Source: Sphingomonas sp. RIT328
GTDB taxonomy: Bacteria; Pseudomonadota; Alphaproteobacteria; Sphingomonadales; Sphingomonadaceae
Direction of reading: 5' to 3'
DNA length: 64,000 bases
Assembly (NCBI RefSeq): GCF_000632225.1
Contig: NZ_JFYV01000017.1
Location: forward strand, 1-64,000
Of this stretch, positions 18,397 through 27,338 are shown one piece after another. A model generated the notes under the pieces. The model saw only the letters and a program-made list of their open reading frames with translations, searched no databases and was not told the DNA's origin. The first letter of the stretch is position 1. Each line of letters starts with the position of its first letter. Made by a program: the position numbers and the translations under genes.

Positions 18397-20058
18397 TCAG
18401 GCGGCGGTGGCCACGCGCAGGATGGCGGTGAGCGCCCAGTAGAGCCCGCCGGCGAGCAGCATCGCCGCCGGCAGCGTCATCACCCAGGCGAGCGCCATGT
18501 TGCGCAGCGTCCGCCATTGCAGCCCGGCGCCGTTGCCGACCGCCGCGCCCGCGACGCCCGAGGTGAGGACGTGCGTGGTCGATACCGGCATGCCGAAGCG
18601 GTCGGCGAGGAGGATCGTGCTCGCCGCCATCAGCTCCGCCGATGCGCCCATCCCATAGGTCAGGTGCGTCTGGCCGATCTTCTCGCCAACGGTGACGACG
18701 ATCCGCCGCCAGCCGACCATCGTGCCGAGGCCGAGCGCGATCGCCACCGTCACCTTGACCCAGAAGGGGATGTAGCGCGTGCCCTGTTCGAGGCTGCCGC
18801 CATAGCCCTTGATCTGCTCGATCTCGCGCGCGGAGAAGCGCGCCTTGGCGCCCTCGTCGGTGACGATCTGCTTGCTCGCGTCGAGCACCAGATACATGTC
18901 GGCGCGCAGGTTCGGCGTCGCGGCGGCGGGGACGCGGCTCAGCGCGCCATAGCTGCCGATCCGCTGGCCGACATCGGCCGACAGCGCGGCGAGCGCGCCA
19001 TAGACGTCGGGATCGTTGACGCGGCGCACCGACAGGCCCTGGGTGATCGTCGCGCGCGCGGCGTCGAGAGAGGCGGGCGGCGTGCCGGCATGCGCGGCGA
19101 AGGTCGCCTGTGCTGCGCGCGCCTGCGCGACATAGGCGGGGGTGGCGCTCGACGGCACGGTGCGGTTGAGCGCATAAGCGGTGGGGGCGCAGCCGATCAG
19201 GATCAGCATGATCAGCCCCATGCCCTTCTGCCCGTCGTTGCTGCCGTGTGCGAAGCTGACCGCGGTGCAGGTGAAGACGAGCAGCGCGCGGATGCCGCGC
19301 GGCGGCGGCGCATCGGTCGGCGGCTCGCGATAGAGTTTCGGATCGCGGAAGAAGCGCTTCATCACCAGCATCAGGATCAGCGCCCCGGCGAAGCCGACCA
19401 GCGGGCTGACCAGCAGCGACAGGAAGACGTTCTTCGCCTGATGCCAGTCGACACCCGAGGTGCCGCTCAACCCGCGTGCGAGCAGCTGGTTGGCGAGGCC
19501 GACGCCGAGCACCGAGCCGATCAGCGCATGGCTCGACGAATTGGGCAGCCCCGCCGCCCAGGTCGCGAGGTTCCAGATCACCGCGGCGAGCAGCAGCGCG
19601 AAGATCATCGCGAAGCCGCCGAGCGAGCCGACGTGGAGGATCAGATCGACCGGCAGCAGCGTGACGATCGTATAGGCGACCGCGCCGGACGAGGTCAGCA
19701 CGCCGAGGAAGTTGAAGAAGCCCGACCAGACCACCGCGAGCGGTGCCGGCATCGCATGCGTGTAGATCACCGTCGCCACCGCATTGGCGGTGTCGTGGAA
19801 GCCGTTGACGAATTCGAAGCCGAGCGCGATCAGCAGCGCGAGGCCGAGGAACAGGAAGACGCCGGTCGCCAGCGTCTCGCCCACCTCCGCCGTGTCCGAC
19901 ACGACGCTCGCCCCGGCATAGCCCAGCGCGCCGACCAGCACGACGAGGAACAGCCAGCGTCCCGCCGGGTGCAACTGCCCGTCGAGTCGCGGGCCGGGGC
20001 CGTGGGGCCGCTCGGTCGATGGTGGGGAGGCGGACGCAGCGGAGACCATGGTAGCCAT
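18397..20058 (-). CDS. Inorganic phosphate transporter, Pit family
   Basis: A 553-aa low-affinity, proton-coupled phosphate (metal-phosphate) symporter. Both Pit signature halves are present: FVNGFHDTANAVATVIYTHA in the N-terminal part and FGMPVSTTHVLTSGVAGAAV in the C-terminal part. There are about ten hydrophobic segments. A hydrophilic insert of roughly 90 residues (about 300-390, Ala-rich) separates the halves, as in larger PitA members. The N-terminus has an extra segment before the conserved core. ATG 20058 is the first start, with an internal alternative (MVSAAS) three codons on. It stands alone between the phosphoesterase pair and the CDF gene. Confidence 0.93.
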   Translation of the reverse strand: MATMVSAASASPPSTERPHGPGPRLDGQLHPAGRWLFLVVLVGALGYAGASVVSDTAEVGETLATGVFLFLGLALLIALGFEFVNGFHDTANAVATVIYTHAMPAPLAVVWSGFFNFLGVLTSSGAVAYTIVTLLPVDLILHVGSLGGFAMIFALLLAAVIWNLATWAAGLPNSSSHALIGSVLGVGLANQLLARGLSGTSGVDWHQAKNVFLSLLVSPLVGFAGALILMLVMKRFFRDPKLYREPPTDAPPPRGIRALLVFTCTAVSFAHGSNDGQKGMGLIMLILIGCAPTAYALNRTVPSSATPAYVAQARAAQATFAAHAGTPPASLDAARATITQGLSVRRVNDPDVYGALAALSADVGQRIGSYGALSRVPAAATPNLRADMYLVLDASKQIVTDEGAKARFSAREIEQIKGYGGSLEQGTRYIPFWVKVTVAIALGLGTMVGWRRIVVTVGEKIGQTHLTYGMGASAELMAASTILLADRFGMPVSTTHVLTSGVAGAAVGNGAGLQWRTLRNMALAWVMTLPAAMLLAGGLYWALTAILRVATAA

Positions 20059-20124
20059 ATTAGCCGCGGTGCACTGCCGATGTGACGGGTTCGTGACATT
20101 TGTCGCCCGGCCGCAGCATGAGGA

Positions 20125-21102
20125 TCACTCCGCGGACGCTGCCGGCGGCGTGAGCGTCGCGGCATTCTCACGCTTTTCCGGGCGGATATAGATGGATGAC
20201 GGGATCGGTACGGCGTCGCGCAGACGATCCTCCATCTGCTCGATGATCGTCTCGCCTTCGCCCATCGTGATGCTGTCGACGAAATCGGCGCTGACCGCTA
20301 CGAAGATCGCGTCGGGTGCGGTGTGGATGGTGCGGACGTGATTGACCGCACTGATCGCCGGATGCGCCGCGACGATGCCGCGCACCGTCTCGACCACCTT
20401 CGGGTCGGCGCGTTCGCCGATCAGCAGCCCCTTGGCCTCGCGTGCGAGCAGCATCGCGACCATGCCGAGGATCAGGCCGATGAGGATCGAGGCGATGCCG
20501 TCGATCCGCGGATCGGCGAAGGCATGGCTTGCCCAGACGCCGATCGCGGCGATCACCAGGCCGGCGAGCGCCGCCGAATCCTCGAACAGGACGATGAAGC
20601 CGGCCGGGTCCTTGCTCTGGCGGATCGCCTGCCACCAGCCTTCGCCGCCCTTCGCCTTGGCGAATTCGCGCATCGCGATGAACCAGGACGAGCCCTCGAG
20701 TGCGACCGCGATCGCCAGGACGATGTAATTGACCAGCGGGTCGCGCAGCGGTTCGGGTTCGAGGATATGCAGATAGCCTTCGTAGACCGAGACACCCGCG
20801 CCGACCGCGAAGATCAGGATGGCGACGACGAACGCCCAGAAATACAATTCGCGGCCATAGCCGAACGGATGGATCGCATCGGGCGCGCGCTTGGCGCGAT
20901 GCTGGCCGTAGAGCAGCAGGATCTGGTTGCCGCTGTCGACGCAGCTGTGCACGCCCTCGGTCAGCATCGACGACGAGCCGGTGATGCCGGCGGCGACGAA
21001 CTTCGCGACGCCGATCCCGAGATTGGCGGCAAGCGCGCCATACAGCACGATATTCTCGCGAATGCGCGCGGTCAGCCCCTGATCCATCCCATGTCCCGTC
21101 AT
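20125..21102 (-). CDS. Cation diffusion facilitator (CDF) transporter
   Basis: A 325-aa inner-membrane divalent metal/proton antiporter. TM2 carries the metal-site pattern HxxxD in EGVHSCVDSGNQ (His52, Asp56). The proline-rich loop HPFGYGRELYFWAF is typical of the Slc30A9/FieF-like branch, and a later helix has GLVIAAIGVWASHAF. The C-terminal cytoplasmic domain (about 215-310) has the alpha/beta fold of CDF proteins, with HVRTIHTAPDAIFVAVSADF. Zinc, iron or manganese are possible substrates, and the sequence alone does not decide. ATG 21102 is used; MDQ five codons downstream is possible. It is divergent from the toxin-antitoxin pair. Confidence 0.92.
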   Translation of the reverse strand: MTGHGMDQGLTARIRENIVLYGALAANLGIGVAKFVAAGITGSSSMLTEGVHSCVDSGNQILLLYGQHRAKRAPDAIHPFGYGRELYFWAFVVAILIFAVGAGVSVYEGYLHILEPEPLRDPLVNYIVLAIAVALEGSSWFIAMREFAKAKGGEGWWQAIRQSKDPAGFIVLFEDSAALAGLVIAAIGVWASHAFADPRIDGIASILIGLILGMVAMLLAREAKGLLIGERADPKVVETVRGIVAAHPAISAVNHVRTIHTAPDAIFVAVSADFVDSITMGEGETIIEQMEDRLRDAVPIPSSIYIRPEKRENAATLTPPAASAE

Positions 21103-21166
21103 TGGTGTTGCAGGCGTTACGCGCGAGGGGGTGGTGAGGCTCCCTCGACGATGTTATAACGGGCGT

Positions 21167-21418
21167 ATGAACAAGGTGCTTGACAATAAGACGGCCCAGG
21201 AAGTCCGCATCATCAAGATCGGCAATTCACAGGGCGTGATCCTCAGCAAGGAGGTGCTCGCGCAGCTTCGCGTCGGACTCGGCGACTCGCTGTACCTCAC
21301 CGAACATCCATGGGGCGTCGGTCTGCGCGCGCACGACCCCGATTTCGCCGAAGCGATGGCGGCCGCCGAAGACATCATGCGCGAGGATCGTGACATCCTC
21401 GCGGTTCTCGCAAAATGA
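21167..21418 (+). CDS. AbrB/MazE-type antitoxin
   Basis: An 83-aa DNA-binding antitoxin. The N-terminal swapped-hairpin domain is recognisable from VRIIKIGNSQGVILSKEVL, then LGDSLYLTEHPWGVGL. The acidic C-terminal tail (residues 57-83, FAEAMAAAEDIMREDRDIL) is the part that would wrap the toxin. ATG 21167 is preceded by an AT-rich stretch (ATGTTATAAC) that may hold the promoter -10 and the autoregulatory operator. Its stop overlaps the toxin start, as usual for type II pairs. AbrB-like antitoxins of this kind are commonly found with Doc toxins. Confidence 0.9.
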   Translation: MNKVLDNKTAQEVRIIKIGNSQGVILSKEVLAQLRVGLGDSLYLTEHPWGVGLRAHDPDFAEAMAAAEDIMREDRDILAVLAK

Positions 21419-21807
21419 CGACGACACCGCCGCGGTTCCTCAGTCCGGATATGGCGGTGGCGGTTCACGATCGCCAATTGGCCGAACATGGCGGGCTGGC
21501 CGGGGTGAAGGATATCGGCCTGCTCGAATTAGCGCTGGCGCGTCCGGTGAACAAATTCGGCTATGGCGAGACCGACCCGAGCGTGCTGGCCGCTGCATAT
21601 GCCTATGGCATCGCGCGAAATCATCCGTTGGCCGATGGCAACAAGCGTACCGCCTGGGTCATGGCGCGTCTGTTTCTGCGGCTCAACGGGGTGGAGATCG
21701 CCTTCGACAAGGCGGATGCGATACGGACGATGCTCGCCCTTGCCGCCGGGGAATTGGAAGAGTCCGCGCTCGCCGACTGGTTCCGAGGCCACATCGTCCG
21801 GCCGTAG
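21415..21807 (+). CDS. doc: Doc/Fic-family death-on-curing toxin
   Basis: A 130-aa toxin of the Fic fold. The Doc family phosphorylates elongation factor EF-Tu and so stops translation. The catalytic motif is intact, with HPLADGNKRTAW at residues 70-81 and active-site His70 followed by the Asp and Asn-Lys-Arg anion hole. The N-terminal FLSPDMAVAVHDRQLAEHGG and LELALARP are typical. It starts inside the antitoxin stop (ATGA), so production is coupled. The pair sits between a metal transporter and the ScfR regulator with no other mobile genes, so it is a solitary chromosomal module. Confidence 0.93.
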   Translation: MTTTPPRFLSPDMAVAVHDRQLAEHGGLAGVKDIGLLELALARPVNKFGYGETDPSVLAAAYAYGIARNHPLADGNKRTAWVMARLFLRLNGVEIAFDKADAIRTMLALAAGELEESALADWFRGHIVRP

Positions 21808-22021
21808 AACGGGAATGGCCGCCAGCGTACGAGACGCCGGCGGCCACCTTTCCTCCCCAGGAAACTTTCGTCGTCATCCCTAGCGTCCTGCGCCGGGCGT
21901 GGCAGGGGGCAGGTGCGGCGCGTCCGGTCATCGTGTCCACCGGACGGACATGGTGTTTCGTCAAGCTGTAAGGATTTGACAACGGCTACGGCATATCTGA
22001 TCCTCGAGCCGAGGAGATCCG

Positions 22022-23410
22022 ATGCCCGACCGCAAATTATTCGCCGGCCATGCCGTCCGCCGCCTGCGGCGTCAGGCGGGGCTGACCCAGGCGGCGATGG
22101 CGGAGGTGCTCGGCATATCGTCGAGCTATCTCAATCTGGTCGAGCGCAACCAGCGGCCGCTGTCCGCGACATTGCTGGTCAAGCTCGCCGAATCCTACGA
22201 TTTCGATCCGCGTGCGCTGACCGCGGGCGAGCCCGGCGGCGGCGAGGCGGCGATCCGCCGGCGGCTCGCCGATCCGATGTTCGCCGATCTCGAGATCGAC
22301 CGCAACGAGGTCGGCGAATGGCTCGCCGGCGCGCCCGGCGGGGCGGAGGCGTTCGCGCGCGCCTATGACCGGCTCGGCGCCGGCGGCGGCAGCGGCGTCG
22401 GCGGCGGCGTCGATCCGGTCGCCGAGGTGCGCCGCGCGATCGAGCGCTGGCGCGGGCATTTCGCCGATCTCGACAGCGCCGCCGAGGCGCTCGCCGACGA
22501 GTTGCGCCTCGGCGCCGGCGACCTGTACGGCGCGATCGCCGAGCGGCTGCGCGTCAAGCATCAGCTCACCATCCGCATCCTGCCGATGGACGTGATGCCC
22601 GACCTGCTGCGTCGGCTCGACCTCCACGCCCGGCAGTTGCAGCTGAGCGAGGTGCTCGATCCCGCCTCGCGCACCTTCGCCGCCGCCTATCAGCTCGCGC
22701 AGATCGAGGCGCGGGCCGAGATCGACGCGCTCGCCAAGGGCGCGGATTTTGCCGACCGGTCCGCCGAACGGTTGTTCCGCCGCCACCTTGCCAGCTATTT
22801 CGCGGCGGCGGTGATGATGCCCTATGCGCGCTTCCTGCGCGCCTGCGAATCGACCGGCTATGACTTCGAACTGCTCCAGCGGCGGTTCGGCGCGGGGTTC
22901 GAACAGGTCGCGCACCGGCTGACGACGCTGCATCGCGTCGGCGCGCGCGGATTGCCCTTCTTCCTGATCCGCGTCGACCGCGCCGGACAATGTTCGAAGC
23001 GCTTTTCGGGCGCGAGCGCGTCGCCGCTCGCCGAGGCGGAGGGTCGATGCCCGCTGTGGCGGCTCCACCATGCCTTCGACCGGCCGGGCAGCCTCGCGGT
23101 GCAGCTCGTCGAGCTGGAGGATGGCGCGCGCTGGCTGACGATCGCGCGGACGGTGACGCCGCAGCGCCGCCGCTACGGCGGCGTGCTCGCCGAATTCGCG
23201 GTCGGCATCGGCGTCGCCGCCGAGCTCGGCGGCGCGCTGGCGGTGGCGCGCGGGGTCGACCTGAAGGGCGATGCGACGCCGATCGGGCTCGGCTGCCGCG
23301 CCTGCCATCGCACCGACTGCCCGCAACGCTCCGCGCCGCCGGCGGGGCGGGCGCTGCTGATCAACGAACGCGACCGCGGCGTGTCGGGGTTCACCTTCAC
23401 GAACGACTGA
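22022..23410 (+). CDS. ScfR/RamB-type regulator of acetate/glyoxylate metabolism
   Basis: A 462-aa short-chain fatty acyl transcriptional regulator. Residues 8-65 form an XRE-type HTH (LRRQAGLTQAAMAEVLGISS, then YLNLVERNQRPLS). The middle part resembles the IrrE/ImmA domain, with YFAAAVMMPYARFL, but the expected HExxH reads as an Ala/Glu-rich helix (LAQIEARAEIDA), so no protease activity is expected. The C-terminal DUF2083-like part carries Cys residues (CSKRF, CPLW, GCRACHRTDCPQR). The family includes RamB and regulators that bind acyl-CoA and control isocitrate lyase. Here isocitrate lyase starts 133 bp downstream, which supports that target. Confidence 0.9.
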   Translation: MPDRKLFAGHAVRRLRRQAGLTQAAMAEVLGISSSYLNLVERNQRPLSATLLVKLAESYDFDPRALTAGEPGGGEAAIRRRLADPMFADLEIDRNEVGEWLAGAPGGAEAFARAYDRLGAGGGSGVGGGVDPVAEVRRAIERWRGHFADLDSAAEALADELRLGAGDLYGAIAERLRVKHQLTIRILPMDVMPDLLRRLDLHARQLQLSEVLDPASRTFAAAYQLAQIEARAEIDALAKGADFADRSAERLFRRHLASYFAAAVMMPYARFLRACESTGYDFELLQRRFGAGFEQVAHRLTTLHRVGARGLPFFLIRVDRAGQCSKRFSGASASPLAEAEGRCPLWRLHHAFDRPGSLAVQLVELEDGARWLTIARTVTPQRRRYGGVLAEFAVGIGVAAELGGALAVARGVDLKGDATPIGLGCRACHRTDCPQRSAPPAGRALLINERDRGVSGFTFTND

Positions 23411-23543
23411 AAACTTTCGTACAAAATTACTGATGATCTGCCGAGGGTGTGACATCGCAACGCTGTAAAACGGCGGATATCTGCTCTGCATCGTGTGAAG
23501 TTCGGTACAGTCTCGCCTCGACACCACCAAGCGAGGACGGGAC

Positions 23544-25136
23544 ATGAGCTATCAGCAGCAGATCGGCGCGGCGCGGCAACGGATCGCGACCCAGCCGCAT
23601 TGGAGCGGGATCGACGCCGAATCGGTCGCGCGGATGCGGGTGCAGAACCGCTTCCGCACCGGGCTCGACATCGCGCGCTACACAGCGGCGATCATGCGCC
23701 GCGACATGGCCGCCTATGACGCCAATCCCGCCGCCTACACCCAGTCGCTCGGCTGCTGGCACGGCTTCATCGGCCAGCAGACGATGATCAGCATCAAGAA
23801 GCATTTCGGCACCACCGATCGCCGCTACCTCTATCTGTCCGGCTGGATGGTCGCGGCGCTGCGCAGCCAGTTCGGGCCGTTGCCCGACCAGTCGATGCAC
23901 GAGAAGACCAGCGTCCCGGCGCTGATCGAGGAACTCTATACCTTCCTGCGCCAGGCGGATGCGCGTGAACTGGGGCTGCTGTTCCGCGATCTCGATGCGG
24001 CGCGCGCTGCCGGCAATGCGATCGAGGCGCAACGGATCGGCCAGGCGATCGACCAGCACCAGACGCACGTCGTGCCGATCATCGCCGACATCGACGCCGG
24101 CTTCGGCAATGCCGAGGCCACCTATCTGCTCGCCCGCAAGATGATCGAGGCCGGCGCCTGCGCGCTCCAGATCGAGAACCAGGTCAGCGACGAGAAGCAG
24201 TGCGGTCATCAGGACGGCAAGGTCACCGTGCCGCACGACGACTTCCTCGCCAAGGTGCGCGCCTGTCGCTACGCCTTCCTCGAACTCGGCGTCGAGGACG
24301 GCATCATCGTCACCCGCACCGATTCGCTCGGCGCCGGGCTGACCAAGCAGATCGCCTATTCGGCCGCGCCCGGTGACCTCGGTGATCAGTATAATGCCTT
24401 CCTCGACTGCGAGGAGATCGATCCGGCCGCGGTCGGCAGCGGCGACGTGGTGATCGCCCGCGACGGCAGGCTGTTGCGCCCCAGGCGGCTGCCGTCGAAC
24501 CTGTTCCAGTTCCGCGAGGGGACGGGGGCGGACCGCTGCGTGCTCGACTGCATCACCAGCCTGCAACACGGCGCCGACCTGTTGTGGATCGAGACCGAAA
24601 AGCCGCATATCGAGCAGATCGCGGCGATGGTCGATCGCATCCGCGCCGTCGTGCCGAACGCCAAGCTGGTCTACAACAACAGCCCGAGCTTCAACTGGAC
24701 GCTCAACTTCCGTCAGCAGGTCTATGACGCCTGGGCAGAGGCGGGGCGAGACGTGGCGGGCTATGACCGCGCGCGGCTGATGGCGGCGGACTATGACCGC
24801 ACCGCGCTCGCGGTCGAGGCGGACGAGCGGATCCGCACCTTCCAGAAGGATGCCGCGGCGCGTGCCGGCATCTTCCACCATCTCATCACGCTGCCGACCT
24901 ATCATACCGCGGCCTTGTCGACCGACACGCTGGCACGCGCCTATTTCGGCGAGGCGGGGATGCTCGGCTATGTCGAGGGCGTGCAGCGTCGCGAGATCCG
25001 CGAGGGCATCGCCTGCGTCAAGCACCAGAACATGTCGGGCTCCGACATCGGCGACGACCACAAGGAGTATTTCGCGGGCGAGGCGGCGCTGAAGGCGGGC
25101 GGCGCGGGGAATACGATGAACCAGTTCGCGGCGTGA
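23544..25136 (+). CDS. aceA: Isocitrate lyase
   Basis: Splits isocitrate into glyoxylate and succinate, the first step of the glyoxylate shunt, allowing growth on acetate and fatty acids. The 530-aa protein belongs to the longer subgroup found for example in Pseudomonas. The catalytic loop is EKQCGHQDGK with Cys220; the commoner form in other subgroups is KKCGH. Other marks are ADIDAGFGNAEATYLL, LQIENQVSDE and LVYNNSPSFNW. ATG 23544 is preceded by AGCGAGGACGG. Malate synthase is not in this window. A GC-rich hairpin follows the gene at 25141-25163 without a T-run, so it is only a possible terminator. Confidence 0.97.
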   Translation: MSYQQQIGAARQRIATQPHWSGIDAESVARMRVQNRFRTGLDIARYTAAIMRRDMAAYDANPAAYTQSLGCWHGFIGQQTMISIKKHFGTTDRRYLYLSGWMVAALRSQFGPLPDQSMHEKTSVPALIEELYTFLRQADARELGLLFRDLDAARAAGNAIEAQRIGQAIDQHQTHVVPIIADIDAGFGNAEATYLLARKMIEAGACALQIENQVSDEKQCGHQDGKVTVPHDDFLAKVRACRYAFLELGVEDGIIVTRTDSLGAGLTKQIAYSAAPGDLGDQYNAFLDCEEIDPAAVGSGDVVIARDGRLLRPRRLPSNLFQFREGTGADRCVLDCITSLQHGADLLWIETEKPHIEQIAAMVDRIRAVVPNAKLVYNNSPSFNWTLNFRQQVYDAWAEAGRDVAGYDRARLMAADYDRTALAVEADERIRTFQKDAAARAGIFHHLITLPTYHTAALSTDTLARAYFGEAGMLGYVEGVQRREIREGIACVKHQNMSGSDIGDDHKEYFAGEAALKAGGAGNTMNQFAA

Positions 25137-25352
25137 GGGTGCGGGGCGGGGTACGTGCCCCGCTCCATAGCCTGTTCGAGGCGGCGCGAAGACGCGTCGC
25201 CTTGCACGTCGTTTCCGAGCTTCCTCGGCCCGACCATGTCTGGCCTCCTCTATAATGACGGTACGGCGCCACGGCGGCGGCGTGCGTCATCGATGGATCG
25301 GTTGGATAGAAGAATCTCTGCCCCGTCGATCGTGGGGGAGAAGAAACGACGG

Positions 25353-25738
25353 ATGCTGTCCGGTTACGTCGCGCGGCCCTTCCGGCTCTTTGCAGCGTTC
25401 CGCGGCCGATCGTCGCGGCGGGAATTCCTGTGCTTCACCATAATGATGTGGACGAGCATGTTTGCCGCAATTGGCATCGGTGGCGCGTTTGACAGGGAGG
25501 ACAGCCACAATTGGACCGTCGGGCTGTTCCTCGTCGTGATGCTCGCCTTCATCACCCCCGCTTTGGCTGTGAAGGACGGCGGGTGCATGACTTCAATGCA
25601 TCGGGATGGTGGGTTCTCGCGTCCGCCGTGCCCTACCTGGGCTTTCTCGTAGAACTGTGTTTCGCCGTCATGCCGGGTACCGCTGGCGAGAACGACTTCG
25701 GGCCTGACCCACGCACCGCCGCCAACGTAACGGCCTGA
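25353..25738 (+). pseudogene. DUF805 membrane protein gene with a frameshift
   Basis: The first half encodes a DUF805-type start (ARPFRLFAAFRGRSSRREF) and two membrane helices up to ITPALAV near 25570. The rest of the family pattern continues in another frame: RRVHDFNASGWWVL, VPYLGFLVELCFA and PGTAGENDFGPDP, ending at TGA 25738. The switch lies at about 25575-25592 and is equivalent to one missing base or two extra bases. In frame the first ORF runs on only to 25652 with an unrelated tail. Codon use is less GC-rich than that of its neighbours. It may be a true pseudogene or a sequence error. Its function, when intact, is unknown. Confidence 0.75.
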
Positions 25739-25744
25739 TCGTCG

Positions 25745-26692
25745 TCACGCCCCCGCGTTGGTCAATCGCTCGAGCTGATCCTTGCTCAGCTCCAGCGTCA
25801 TCGCGGGGAGCAACTCCTCGACCTGCGCCACCTTGGTCGCGCTGGCGATCGGCGCGGTGACGCCGGGTTGCGCGATCAGCCAGGCGAGCGCGATCTGGGC
25901 GTGGCGTGCGCCGGTTTCCTCGGCGACCGCATCCATCGCGGCGAGCACCGCCGCGCCCTTGCCGTCGAGCAGATCGCCCATCCGGCCGCCCCGCACGCTC
26001 TGACCCAGATCGTCGCGGCTGCGATATTTGCCGGTGAGGAACCCCGAGGCGAGGCCGTAATAGGGCAGCACGCCGATATTCTCGGTGACGCAATAATCCT
26101 GCAACTCGCCCTCGAACTTGTGGCGGCTGACCAGGTTATATTCGGGCTGGAGCACGTGATAGCGCGGCAGGCCGTGCGCCTTGGCGGCGTCGACCGCGGA
26201 TTTGAGGCGCGCGGCGTGGAAATTGGAGGCGCCGATCACCCGCACCTTGCCCGCGTCGATCAGCCGCCCGAAGGCCTCGAGCACCGCCTCCTGCGGCACC
26301 GAATCGTCGTCCTGATGCGCGTAATAGAGATCGATGCGGTCGGTGCCGAGCCGCTGGAGCGAGGCTTCGGCGGCGGCGATGATCCGAGACGGCGCGAGCT
26401 TCTCGCCGCCCTCGCCGGGGAGCATGCCGACCTTGGTGGCGATCAGCACCGCGTCGCGCTTGCCGCTCGCGGCGAGCCATTCGCCGATCATCGCTTCCGA
26501 TTCGCCGCCCTTATGGCCGTCGACCCAGGCGGAATAGACGTCGGCGGTGTCGATCATCGTGCCGCCGCCGGCGACGAAGGCGTCGAGCACCGCGAAGCTG
26601 GCGGCACGATCGGCGGTCCAGCCGAAGACGTTGCCGCCGAGGACGAGCGGGGCGATCTGCAGATCGGTGGAGCCGAGGCGGCGCTTGGTCAT
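25745..26692 (-). CDS. Aldo/keto reductase
   Basis: A 315-aa NADPH-dependent oxidoreductase of the (beta/alpha)8 fold. The catalytic tetrad is visible: Asp48 and Tyr53 in MIDTADVYS, Lys87 in IATKVGM, and His in DLYYAHQDD. The coenzyme site is suggested by IASATKVAQVEELL near the C-terminus. The start MTKRRLGSTDLQIAPLVLGG is typical of the AKR11/12-like bacterial group, which reduce sugar-derived or small aldehydes; the natural substrate is unknown. It is the last gene of a three-gene unit read leftward. Its start codon overlaps the stop of the small lipoprotein gene. Confidence 0.93.
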   Translation of the reverse strand: MTKRRLGSTDLQIAPLVLGGNVFGWTADRAASFAVLDAFVAGGGTMIDTADVYSAWVDGHKGGESEAMIGEWLAASGKRDAVLIATKVGMLPGEGGEKLAPSRIIAAAEASLQRLGTDRIDLYYAHQDDDSVPQEAVLEAFGRLIDAGKVRVIGASNFHAARLKSAVDAAKAHGLPRYHVLQPEYNLVSRHKFEGELQDYCVTENIGVLPYYGLASGFLTGKYRSRDDLGQSVRGGRMGDLLDGKGAAVLAAMDAVAEETGARHAQIALAWLIAQPGVTAPIASATKVAQVEELLPAMTLELSKDQLERLTNAGA

Positions 26693-26889
26693 GGCTGGGC
26701 GTCCGTGTCGTTGGTGGTCACTGCGTCGAGGTCGATGCTGTTGGCGTCGAGCATCGCCGCGGCGTCGTTGAGCTGGGCGGCTTCGTCGGCGCTCACCGCG
26801 CCGGAATCGTCATGCCCACGCGCGCAGGCGAGGAGGGCGAGGGGAAGCACCGCCGCGATCAGCCGCGGCGACGGGCGATGCCTCCCCAT
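26689..26889 (-). CDS. Small predicted lipoprotein
   Basis: A 66-aa protein of unknown function. It has a basic N-terminus, a hydrophobic stretch and a lipobox LALLAC at about residues 17-22, followed by a short acidic mature part (ADEAAQLNDAAAMLDANSI). The stop overlaps the start of the aldo/keto reductase gene (ATGA), and only five bases separate its start from the upstream lipoprotein gene. This close packing argues that it is real. The ribosome-binding site is weak, so coupling to the upstream gene is likely. Confidence 0.7.
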   Translation of the reverse strand: MGRHRPSPRLIAAVLPLALLACARGHDDSGAVSADEAAQLNDAAAMLDANSIDLDAVTTNDTDAQP

Positions 26890-26894
26890 CCGGC

Positions 26895-27266
26895 TCAGTC
26901 CTTGATCGCGCGGCCGGCGCGCTCCAGCGTGTTGCCGGTCGCATCGGCGGCGCGATCGGCGCCGTTGCTGATCGCCGCACCGGCGCGATCCGCCCCGCGG
27001 TCGATCCGCGCGCCGGCGCGATCCGCGTTGGCGTCGATATTGTCGCCCGCCCGGTCGATCGCCGCGCCGGCATTGTCGAGGTGGCGTTCGGCCGAACCGA
27101 AGGCGCGGTCGGTGGCGGCATCGACATCGCTCACCGCATTGCGCGTCGTTGCCTCGGTATCGGCGGCGATGGCATTGGCGGCCTGTTCGGTCTGGTCCTG
27201 GGCGTTCTGGCTACAGGCGGCGAGGCCGATCGCCAGCGGCGCGGCGAGGATCAACAAACGCTTCAT
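26895..27266 (-). CDS. Small Ala/Asp-rich lipoprotein
   Basis: A 123-aa lipoprotein beginning MKRLLILAAPLAIGLAAC, where the lipobox cysteine is residue 18. The mature part is an Ala/Asp/Arg-rich helical repeat with recurring AIDRAGDNIDANADRAG-like units (period about 11 residues), reminiscent of Lpp- or LEA-like coiled coils in the periplasm. ATG 27266 has GGGAGAAG upstream and gives the correct signal; the longer in-frame start at 27341 is rejected. It is first in the leftward unit with the second lipoprotein and the reductase. It is divergent from the met operon. Confidence 0.82.
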   Translation of the reverse strand: MKRLLILAAPLAIGLAACSQNAQDQTEQAANAIAADTEATTRNAVSDVDAATDRAFGSAERHLDNAGAAIDRAGDNIDANADRAGARIDRGADRAGAAISNGADRAADATGNTLERAGRAIKD

Positions 27267-27338
27267 CGTCTTCTCCCGGTAGAATCGGATCATAGCGCTG
27301 GGCAACGCGGCACGGCGGCTTCGGGTCCGCGTTGACCG

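Noticed and set aside
17359..20085. A 908-codon open frame on the plus strand across the phosphoesterase and phosphate transporter genes.
   Set aside because: Antisense shadow: it spans two unrelated real genes and the gap between them, with no recognisable fold.
25141..25163. A GCGGGGC/GCCCCGC hairpin after aceA as terminator.
   Set aside because: The loop is nine bases and no T-run follows on either strand, so the call is too weak to list.
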